NCBI RefSeq assembly: GCF_900101095.1
Contig: NZ_FNFM01000008.1
Span: 245,110-309,109, forward strand
Source of the DNA: Actinopolyspora mzabensis
GTDB taxonomy: Bacteria; Actinomycetota; Actinomycetes; Mycobacteriales; Pseudonocardiaceae
Length of the DNA: 64,000 bases
Direction: 5' to 3'
Positions 57,386 through 64,000 of this stretch are shown here, piece by piece (the stretch's first letter is position 1; every line of letters starts with the position of its first letter). Below the pieces are notes generated by a model. The model was given only the letters and a program-made list of their open reading frames with translations, made no database searches and had not been told where the DNA came from. A program made the translations under genes and the position numbers.

Positions 57386-58369
57386 ATGACACTGACGGTC
57401 CGAGCCGAGGGCTTGGTCAAGCGATTCGGAACGACCAAGGCACTGGACGGGGTGCACCTGGCCGCCCCGGCGGGTTCGATACTGGGGGTGCTGGGGCCGA
57501 ACGGCGCGGGCAAGACGACCAGCGTACGAATCCTGGCTACCCTGCTCCAGCCGGACGGTGGTCACGCCACTGTGGCCGGACACGACGTGCTGCGCGATCC
57601 GGTCGGGGTGCGCGGCAAGATCGGGCTGACCGGGCAGTACGCCTCGGTGGACGAGGAGCTCACCGGCACCGAGAACCTGGTGCTGATCGGTCGACTGCTG
57701 GAGATGACGCGTTCGAGCGCCAAGTCCCGCGCGAAGGAACTGCTGGAGCGCTTCGGACTCTCCGACGCGGCCAACCGGGCGATCAAGACCTACTCGGGCG
57801 GGATGCGCAGGCGGCTGGACCTGGCGGCGAGTCTGGTGGGACGCCCGGAAGTGCTGTACCTGGACGAGCCGACCACCGGGCTGGATCCGCGCAGCCGCAA
57901 CCAGGTCTGGGACATGGTCGGCGCGCTGACCTCCGAGGGCGTGACGGTGCTGCTGACCACGCAGTACCTGGAGGAGGCCGACCAGCTGGCCGACCGGATC
58001 AGCGTGATCGACCACGGCAGGGTCGTCGCGGAGGGGCGCGCCGACGAGCTGAAACGCCACAGCGGAGGCCAGACCCTGCAGGTGCGGCTGAGCGACCCCG
58101 ACGATGTCACCGCCACCGAGACCATCCTGCGGGAACTCACCGGGCAGGCCCCCACGGCGAACCACGAGACCGGGTTGCTGACCACCCCCGCCGAGGATCC
58201 GGTGCTCATGTCGGCGCTGGTGCGCGGGCTGGACGAGGCCGGGATCACCGCCGACGAGCTGTCGCTGCGGCTGCCCAGCCTCGACGAGGCGTTCCTGTCC
58301 ATCACCGGGAAACCGGCCACCGCCGGGGACTCGGCGCGGGAAGGTGAAGCGGAGGACGACGCGGCATGA
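57386..58369 (+). CDS. Daunorubicin-resistance type ABC ATPase (DrrA family)
   Basis: 327 aa from the ATG at 57386 with GAGGAGG upstream. Walker A GPNGAGKTT, signature TYSGGMRRRLDLAASL and Walker B VLYLDEPTTGLDP; the DrrA-type extension contains SLDEAFLSITG. Exports a drug-like or lipid substrate with the coupled permease (4-bp overlap). Divergent from the endonuclease-fold protein gene. Confidence 0.93.
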   Translation: MTLTVRAEGLVKRFGTTKALDGVHLAAPAGSILGVLGPNGAGKTTSVRILATLLQPDGGHATVAGHDVLRDPVGVRGKIGLTGQYASVDEELTGTENLVLIGRLLEMTRSSAKSRAKELLERFGLSDAANRAIKTYSGGMRRRLDLAASLVGRPEVLYLDEPTTGLDPRSRNQVWDMVGALTSEGVTVLLTTQYLEEADQLADRISVIDHGRVVAEGRADELKRHSGGQTLQVRLSDPDDVTATETILRELTGQAPTANHETGLLTTPAEDPVLMSALVRGLDEAGITADELSLRLPSLDEAFLSITGKPATAGDSAREGEAEDDAA

Positions 58370-59196
58370 GCACGCCGACTGTCGAGCGGGCCGAACGGAC
58401 CGACCCGCGGCCGCACGGCGCACCACGCCGCGTCGGTCCGATGCGCACGATGCGACACGGCCTGACGCTGGCCGGGCGCAGCGTCCGCAAGATCCGCAAG
58501 TCGCCGGAGGGGCTGCTGGACGTCACGCTGCAGCCGATCCTGTTCCTGGCGATGTTCGTCTACCTGCTCGGTGGCGCCATCGCCGGGGACACCGGGGAGT
58601 ACCTGCAGCGGACCCTGCCGGGCGTGATGGCCATGAACATGGTCTTCGGCAGCCTCGGCACCGGGATGCAGTTGAACAACGACATCACCAAGGGCGTGTT
58701 CGACCGGTTCCGGAGTCTGCCGGTGGCGCGGTCGGCACCACTGATCGGGGCCGTACTGGGCGATGTGGTTCGCTATGTGGTCTCCATAGCGGTGCTGCTG
58801 ATCGTGGCCACGTTGATGGGCTTTCGCATCGAGACCAACGTGGTCTCGGCGGCGGCGGCGATCGTGCTGGTCATCGGTTTCGCGCTGTGCGTGTGCTGGA
58901 TCTCGGTGATGCTGGGGATGCTGGTCAAGAGCCAGCAGGCACTGCCCGGCGTGGCGATGTCGTTCATGTTCCCGCTGACCATGGGCAGCAACGTGTTCGC
59001 GCCGACCGAGACCATGCCGGGCTGGCTGCAGGCATGGGTGAGCGTGAACCCGGTGAGCAAACTGGCCGACACCGCCAGAGGACTGATGATCGGCGGGCCG
59101 GTGGCAGGACCGCTGTCGGCCACGCTGGTGTGGATGGTGGCGCTGGTGGTGGTGTTCTTCCCGCTCGCGCTCTGGGCCTATCGCAGCAGGGTTTGA
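58366..59196 (+). CDS. ABC-2 permease (DrrB family)
   Basis: 276 aa. Six helices with the DrrB landmarks SPEGLLDVTLQPILFLAMFVYLLGGAI, NDITKGVFDRFRSLPVARSAPL and PETMPGWLQAWVSVNPVS-type loop (here TETMPGWLQAWVSVNPVSKLADTARG). Overlaps the ATPase stop and forms the export channel. A long-arm hairpin follows the stop. Confidence 0.93.
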   Translation: MSTPTVERAERTDPRPHGAPRRVGPMRTMRHGLTLAGRSVRKIRKSPEGLLDVTLQPILFLAMFVYLLGGAIAGDTGEYLQRTLPGVMAMNMVFGSLGTGMQLNNDITKGVFDRFRSLPVARSAPLIGAVLGDVVRYVVSIAVLLIVATLMGFRIETNVVSAAAAIVLVIGFALCVCWISVMLGMLVKSQQALPGVAMSFMFPLTMGSNVFAPTETMPGWLQAWVSVNPVSKLADTARGLMIGGPVAGPLSATLVWMVALVVVFFPLALWAYRSRV

Positions 59197-59201
59197 CCGG
59201 A

Positions 59202-59268
59202 AGGAGCCGTCCCGCTCGCCTCCGGTGGGTTCACTCGAGATCGCCGAACGGTCACCGGGACGGCTCCT
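59202..59268 (+). terminator. Long-range inverted repeat after the drrAB operon
   Basis: AGGAGCCGTCCCG (59202-59214) and CGGGACGGCTCCT (59256-59268) are perfect 13-bp complements with a 41-nt loop, starting 6 bp after the permease stop. Confidence 0.65.
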
Positions 59269-59474
59269 CGCCCGTACTCTTTGCGCTATCAGCAAACGAT
59301 TTTGTCGCAATGCCGTTGGTGAGGGCAGTTTGGTGTCGGAGGTGACCACGGTTCTCCGAGCCTCCGGGTCGCGGAGCCGCGGTGGTCACCAGCCCGCCCG
59401 AACGTCGCGACCGGATGCCGGGCTACCGGCAGCACGGTCCCCGACCGCCGAACCCTACGGCGAAGGCAACGGCG

Positions 59475-59639
59475 ATGGAGGAACAGCACTGGGAAGCCAA
59501 GTACGACAGCACCGAACAGCTCTTCAGCGGCAACGTCAACGGAGTGCTCGTCAACGAAACGCGACCACGAACCGCTCCCCAGCCCGAAGGCACGCCGCAC
59601 ACCCACGACACCGTGCTCCGTGCGCGCCGCCTACGGTGA
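59475..59639 (+). pseudogene. 5' fragment of a class I methyltransferase gene
   Basis: From the ATG at 59475, MEEQHWEAKYDSTEQLFSGN followed by VNGVLVNE matches the N-terminal 30 residues of actinobacterial SAM methyltransferases (family form ...W-E-x-x-Y, lWSG-x-x-N-x-x-L-x-E), which continue into the GCGEG loop. Here the frame loses similarity after about 30 codons and stops at 59639 with no motif I. Remnant of a deletion. The rest of the 535-bp gap 59197-59731 has only the hairpin and a B-like site. Confidence 0.6.
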
Positions 59640-59662
59640 TCGCTCGCCCCGAACTAGCATCG

Positions 59663-59676
59663 CTTCCTCGCGAAAT
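59663..59676. repeat. Palindromic repeat B, degenerate copy 10
   Basis: CTTCCTCGCGAAAT followed by CGACGCGCC; the right arm GCGAAATCG is conserved, the left arm decayed. Confidence 0.4.
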
Positions 59677-59731
59677 CGACGCGCCACTGGAGGAGTGGCG
59701 CGGAGCTTCGCTCACCGCGCGCGGCTTCCGA

Positions 59732-60973
59732 TCAACCGTGCACCAGCGGGAGCAGGTGCCTGCTGGTGGTGCTCACGGGCCAGAGGTGCTCCTGCCGGGG
59801 CTGCCAGGGACTGCGCCCCCGCAGACCGGTGGTGGCGAATCCGATGGCCTCGGTGCCGTAACGAGTGGTGATCTCGTCGAGCGCGTGACTGAGCCGCTCG
59901 TCCACGGTTCGAGCGGGCTCGCCCAGCGGCGTGGTCTGTTCGACGCCCCGCAGCGGGGCGGCCAGCAGACCGAGCTGGTGGTAGGAGTGTCCGGGTCGCG
60001 GCAGGGACCGCGCCAGCCGCACCGCCAGGTCCACCAGCACGGGGGTCGAGTAGGTCGGCCGGGGCAGTCCCTGGCTGACTTCCAGACTGGTGTGGCCGCA
60101 GGTGAGTTGCACGGTCAGCCGGTCGGCACGCCGCTGGTGCCGTCGTAGTTTGCGGGCGAGCTGGTGGGCGTGGCCCGCCGCGGCCGCCGCCAGCAGTTCT
60201 GGATCGCAGGTGGGAGTGCCGAGCTGCCGGGTGTGTCTGCACTGCTGCCGCGGCACGGACTCCGGCCGCAGCGGCCAGCACGAGGTGCCGCGGAGCTCGC
60301 GGACCGTTTTCTCCAACACGACAGAGTGAATTCGCCGCGCCCTTCCGGGGTCCATCTCGGACAGGCTCCCCGCGGTCGACACCCCATGCCCGGCGAGCCG
60401 ATCCGCCAACCGGGACGCGATGCCCCACACCTCCTCCACCGGGGTCGAGTCCAGCAACAGCCGCTGCTCGGCGTCGGCCTCGGCGAGGTTGTGGATGCCA
60501 CCGCCGGTGCGCTTGGCCTGCCGAGTGGCCAGATGCGCCAACGTGCGCGTGCTGCCGATGCCGATGGAGACGGGTACCCCTATCCAGGTGGCGATTTGCT
60601 CCCGCATCCGGTGGGCCAGCTCGGTGGCCCGCGCGGCGGGTAAGGTCAGGTAGCTCTCGTCGATGGAGTACGGCGTGGCGTCGGGGCTGTACTCCTCGAC
60701 GACCGATTCGATCCGACTGGCCAGATCGCCGTACAGCGCGTAGTGCGCCGACCTGGGAACAGCGGCGCTGTAGCGGGGATCGCGCCGCAACCGGGACCAT
60801 CGCTCCCCCTGCGGAATCCCCAACCGCTTCGCTTCCACGGACCTGGCTACGACGCACCCGTCGTTGTTGCCCAGCACCACGACAGGCCGGCCGCGCAGCT
60901 GCGGCTGCAGCAGTCGCTCGCCCGCGACGTACATCGCGTCCACATCGACCAGTGCGTACACCACAGCGCCCAT
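59732..60973 (-). CDS. Y-family DNA polymerase, UmuC-like
   Basis: 413 aa from the ATG at 60973, which shares one base with the umuD-like stop. Catalytic motifs YALVDVDAMYVAGERL (metal Asp) and YSIDESYLTL (Asp-Glu), then IGIGSTRTLAHLATRQAK and the helix-hairpin-helix VWGIASRLADRLAGHG. The C-terminal little-finger domain is present; a clear beta-clamp peptide is not. Translesion synthesis during DNA damage is the family role. The gene pair with an S24 protein upstream is the umuDC layout, rare in this group, where DinB and ImuB are usual. Confidence 0.9.
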   Translation of the reverse strand: MGAVVYALVDVDAMYVAGERLLQPQLRGRPVVVLGNNDGCVVARSVEAKRLGIPQGERWSRLRRDPRYSAAVPRSAHYALYGDLASRIESVVEEYSPDATPYSIDESYLTLPAARATELAHRMREQIATWIGVPVSIGIGSTRTLAHLATRQAKRTGGGIHNLAEADAEQRLLLDSTPVEEVWGIASRLADRLAGHGVSTAGSLSEMDPGRARRIHSVVLEKTVRELRGTSCWPLRPESVPRQQCRHTRQLGTPTCDPELLAAAAAGHAHQLARKLRRHQRRADRLTVQLTCGHTSLEVSQGLPRPTYSTPVLVDLAVRLARSLPRPGHSYHQLGLLAAPLRGVEQTTPLGEPARTVDERLSHALDEITTRYGTEAIGFATTGLRGRSPWQPRQEHLWPVSTTSRHLLPLVHG

Positions 60974-61389
60974 CAACGCCCCTTCCGCCGTAGCACGTGG
61001 TGGATCACCACGGTGACCACTCCCCACACTCCGGTGCCGTCGACATCCACTGCCACCTCAGGAGGCACCGGTTCGAAGACCTGCCCGGCCGGTGGGTCGT
61101 GCTCCAAACGGCGCAGCAGGAAGTCGCCCGTGTCGTCGATCGCGATCACCAGATGCCCACGGCGGGGTGGGACCGAACGATCCACCAGCAGTTCATCACC
61201 CTCGGCGATTCCCTCTTCGGCCATGACTTCGCCGGATCCGCGGGCACGCCACAAGTACGTGGCCGCCGGACGCGGCATCAGCCAGGCGGTCAGGTCCACC
61301 CCGACGCCGTAGTCCTCCGCCGGACTGGCGAACCCCTCGGGTATCACCGGTCCGCGCGACCGACGCCCACCGGACTGCCCATCCGTCAT
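60973..61389 (-). CDS. UmuD/LexA-like S24 fold protein lacking the catalytic dyad
   Basis: 138 aa. AATYLWRARGSGEVMAEEGI, EGDELLVDRSVPPRRGHLVIAI, DFLLRRLEH and VWGVVTVVIHHVLR align with E. coli UmuD ([21 protein letters not shown]..., EFTVKKL, VFGVVIHVV). The nucleophile Ser60 of SGDSM corresponds to Val in SGEVM and the general base Lys97 to Arg in LLRRL. It therefore probably cannot self-cleave. It may be a constitutive partner of the adjacent UmuC-like polymerase. Alignment by eye; a two-residue insertion precedes the SGEVM site. Confidence 0.85.
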   Translation of the reverse strand: MTDGQSGGRRSRGPVIPEGFASPAEDYGVGVDLTAWLMPRPAATYLWRARGSGEVMAEEGIAEGDELLVDRSVPPRRGHLVIAIDDTGDFLLRRLEHDPPAGQVFEPVPPEVAVDVDGTGVWGVVTVVIHHVLRRKGR

Positions 61390-61600
61390 ATCGTCATTCG
61401 AACAGGAGTTCGAGATATATGCGAGATCGATTCCACCAGCTCTCGAATGAGCCGGGGCACATCACCCGATCGTGCGCGGGTTTCCCCTGATTCGAACTCC
61501 GTACCGGGTGTGAGCCCGGGCGTCGCCGACAACAAAACGGCGCCCCCGGAGCTCAGCGGCATCCGGGGGCGCCATTGCCGAGGACCACCACGAGACATCG

Positions 61601-61614
61601 ATTTCTCGCGAAAT
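61601..61614. repeat. Palindromic repeat B, copy 11
   Basis: ATTTCTCGCGAAAT within CGATTTCTCGCGAAATCG, in the 278-bp gap between the umuD-like gene and the DASS transporter. Confidence 0.75.
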
Positions 61615-61667
61615 CGCCGCGCGATGGGGCCGGGTCCGGATCGCGGGCCCGGCCCCACGCGCCGAGA

Positions 61668-63251
61668 TCAGCCGAGGGCGATTCCGAGCGCCCAGGCTCC
61701 GAGGCCGTAGAGCGCGAGCGGGATGAGCACGATCGCGGTGAGGTTCAGCCACCAGCCCGCCTTGACCATCTGCGGGATGGTCACGTAGCCGGAGCCGAAC
61801 ACGATGGCGTTCGGCGGGGTCGCCACCGGCAGCATGAACGCGCAACTCGCCGCCACCGCCGCGGGCACCACGAGCAGCAGCGGATCCATGTCGAGCCCGA
61901 GCGCCACCCCGGCCAGAATCGGCAGGAAGGTCGCCGCGGTAGCGGTGTTGCTGGTCATCTCGGTCAAAAAGATCACCGCGGCCACCGTGACCAGTACCAG
62001 CAGGATCGTGGGGATCCAGCCGAGCGCGCCGACCCGGTTGCCGATGAAGGCGTCGAAACCGCTGGAACCGACCGCCGCCGCCAGGGAGAGCCCACCACCG
62101 AACAGCAGCAGCACACCCCACGGGAGCTTCAGCGCCGACGCCCAGTCCAGTGTGAACACTCCCCGCCGCGCGTCGACCGGGATCGCGAACAGCACCAGCG
62201 AGGCGAATATCGCGATACCCGCATCGGAGAGGCCGAGTCCCGGCAGCAGGCTCGTCAGCGGCTCACGCAGGATCCACAGCAGCGCGGTCAGCACGAACAC
62301 CACGAGCACTACCCGTTCGCCCCGGTTCATCGGACCGAGCTTGGCGAGCTCGTTCCGGAACAGCTCACGACCACCCGGGATGTCGGTGATGGTCGTCGGA
62401 TAGACCACCCTGGTCAGCAACAGCCAGCTGATGAGCAGCAGCACCGCCGCCAACGGCAGGCCGAAGATCATCCACTGCCCGAAGCCGATCCGGATCTCGT
62501 AGGTCTCGGACAGAAAACCGGCCATGAACAGGTTGGGCGGAGTACCGATCAGCGTCGCCAACGAACCGATGCTGGCCGCGTAGGCGATCGCCAGCATCAG
62601 GCAGGTCGCGAACCTTCCGGCGCCGTCGTCCGCGGATTCGTCCATCGCGCGCCGCACGGTTTCGTCGCCGGACTCGCCACGAAGGTGCTCGAACACCAGG
62701 GTCAGCACGGACATGCCGATCGGCAGCATGACGACGGTGGTCGCCGTATTACTGACCCACATGGACAGAAAGGCGGTGGCGAGCATGAATCCACCGACCA
62801 CCCGCACCGGACGGGTGCCGACCGCCAGCACGGTCCGCAGCGCGATCCTGCGATGCAGTCCCCAACGCTGCATCGCCAACGCAAGCATGAAACCGCCCAT
62901 GAATAGGAAGACGATGTCGTTGGCGTAGGGCGTGGTGGCCGCTTCCACATCCCCGACACCCAGCAGTGGGAACAGCGCGATCGGCAGCAGCGCGGTGGCG
63001 GCCAGCGGCAGTGCCTCGGTGACCCACCAGACCGCCATCAGCACTCCGACGGCCGCGACACCGCGTCCGGCGTCGGTGACTCCGTTCTCCCCGCCGGGAA
63101 GTACGAAGTAGACGGCGATCGCCAGCAGCGGCCCCAGGAACCGACCGATCCAGGCACGCCGGGAAACTCTGGTGGATTCGGTGGTCTCCCCTATTTCCGG
63201 GGTGACCGCTGGACCACCCGTATCACTGCCCTGATGCATCAACTCCGCCAT
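61668..63251 (-). CDS. DASS/SLC13 family dicarboxylate-sodium symporter
   Basis: 527 aa, 11-12 helices. The paired SNT motifs that form the sodium and carboxylate sites are in MWVSNTATTVVMLPIG and EMTSNTATAATFLPIL, with GTPPNLFMAGF nearby and the C-terminal signature ATPPNAIVFGSGYVTIPQMVKAG. Imports succinate, malate, citrate or similar anions with sodium. The ATG at 63251 lacks a ribosome binding site; the ATG at 63239 has GCGGAG just upstream and may be the real start. Confidence 0.92.
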   Translation of the reverse strand: MAELMHQGSDTGGPAVTPEIGETTESTRVSRRAWIGRFLGPLLAIAVYFVLPGGENGVTDAGRGVAAVGVLMAVWWVTEALPLAATALLPIALFPLLGVGDVEAATTPYANDIVFLFMGGFMLALAMQRWGLHRRIALRTVLAVGTRPVRVVGGFMLATAFLSMWVSNTATTVVMLPIGMSVLTLVFEHLRGESGDETVRRAMDESADDGAGRFATCLMLAIAYAASIGSLATLIGTPPNLFMAGFLSETYEIRIGFGQWMIFGLPLAAVLLLISWLLLTRVVYPTTITDIPGGRELFRNELAKLGPMNRGERVVLVVFVLTALLWILREPLTSLLPGLGLSDAGIAIFASLVLFAIPVDARRGVFTLDWASALKLPWGVLLLFGGGLSLAAAVGSSGFDAFIGNRVGALGWIPTILLVLVTVAAVIFLTEMTSNTATAATFLPILAGVALGLDMDPLLLVVPAAVAASCAFMLPVATPPNAIVFGSGYVTIPQMVKAGWWLNLTAIVLIPLALYGLGAWALGIALG

Positions 63252-63367
63252 TCCACGGGAAAACGTCGGCGCCGCTCGGCGGCATCGCCGAAAGCGACTC
63301 GGGAAAAGACGTTAATGGTATGCGAACAGCGGTGAAAGTGGGGTTCGTGGTGGGTGGTGGTAGTAGT

Positions 63368-63400
63368 GTGGCCCGGGCACCGTGGTGGTGTCCGGGCCAC
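63368..63400 (-). terminator. rRNA operon terminator
   Basis: GTGGCCCGGGCACC (63368-63381) and GGTGTCCGGGCCAC (63387-63400) form a 14-bp stem with one mismatch, 16 bp downstream of 5S on the minus strand. Confidence 0.8.
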
Positions 63401-63415
63401 ATTGTGGGGGGTTGG

Positions 63416-63532
63416 GTCGGCGGTGTCCGTGTCTCCCACACCCGTGGGGGTGCAGTACCTGGGGCGCTGGAGGGCTTAGCTGCCGGGTTCGGGATGGATG
63501 CCGGGCGTGTCTCCTCCGCTGTGGCCACCGAC
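63416..63532 (-). rRNA. rrf: 5S ribosomal RNA
   Basis: 117 nt on the minus strand. The 5' end GTCGGTGGCCACAGCGG pairs with the 3' end CACCGCCGAC. Internal CCCGAACCCGGCAGCTAAGC and CCAGCGCC are diagnostic 5S segments. Ends are set by the terminal helix. Confidence 0.93.
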
Positions 63533-63659
63533 CCAAAAACTTGGGGGCCGACTGGGTCAGCCGGTATGTAGTTATCGGGGGTGGTGGCTGGGTTGGGAGC
63601 CGTATAGTGGTGGCGAGATCCGCGTGTGCTTGCGGGTGGTGCGTGTGTGGGCGATGGGG

Positions 63660-64000
<341 letters not shown>

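Overview
High-GC actinobacterial DNA, most likely from the Pseudonocardiales (an Actinopolyspora or Saccharopolyspora relative). This placement is inferred from roughly 70 percent GC, frequent GTG/TTG starts, XRE/DUF397 pairs, and a block (rlmB-cysS-HAD-ispF-ispD-carD / lpqE-radA-carbonic anhydrase-mutY-mhuD, about 40.4-55.8 kb) that resembles Mycobacterium tuberculosis Rv3579c-Rv3592. A ribosomal RNA operon (23S 3' part and 5S, minus strand) closes the right end.

Layout. 0-6.5 kb: the end of an OtsB-GH15 trehalose fusion enzyme, then a DUF4178/DUF4247/DUF350/membrane aminopropyltransferase operon. 6.5-11.4 kb: MarR/FUSC pair, a LacI regulator, and a MsiK-type sugar-transport ATPase. 11.5-14.4 kb: Zur-boxed zinc ABC operon. 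14.7-21.5 kb: universal stress protein, AlgJ-like acetyltransferase, an ABC-2 exporter operon with its own repressor, and an M16 peptidase. 21.9-29.8 kb: a compact biosynthetic locus with two related Ala-rich precursor-like peptides, an SdpB/HTTM membrane protein, an SdpA-like partner, an ABC exporter, an alpha/beta hydrolase, a LuxR regulator, a DCC protein and a flavin-dependent halogenase. 29.8-34.4 kb: small membrane protein, GPP34 protein, XRE/DUF397 pair and unrecognised Cys-rich proteins. 34.5-37.5 kb: a lower-GC sdpC-sdpA-sdpB-sdpI toxin/immunity operon. 38.7-40.2 kb: MBOAT acyltransferase. 40.4-55.8 kb: the housekeeping block, interrupted by a methyltransferase and an ATPase/YhgE-Pip pair. 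56-63.3 kb: endonuclease-fold membrane protein, DrrAB exporter, umuDC-like operon and DASS transporter.

The strongest candidate for an undescribed system is the 21.9-29.8 kb locus. Its HTTM protein and its SdpA-like protein share motifs with the genuine SdpB and SdpA encoded about 13 kb away, yet it carries a flavin halogenase with complete family motifs. Its two precursor genes share a promoter layout with identical 22-nt spacing. A second strong signal is non-coding: four copies of an approximately 110-bp structured element (core 87-88 nt) lie 36-42 nt after a stop codon, always in the same orientation to that gene. They often sit near two further repeats, a 14-bp palindrome ATTTCNCGNGAAAT and a long hairpin. 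All functional links beyond motif matches are inferences from reading the sequence; no database search was run.
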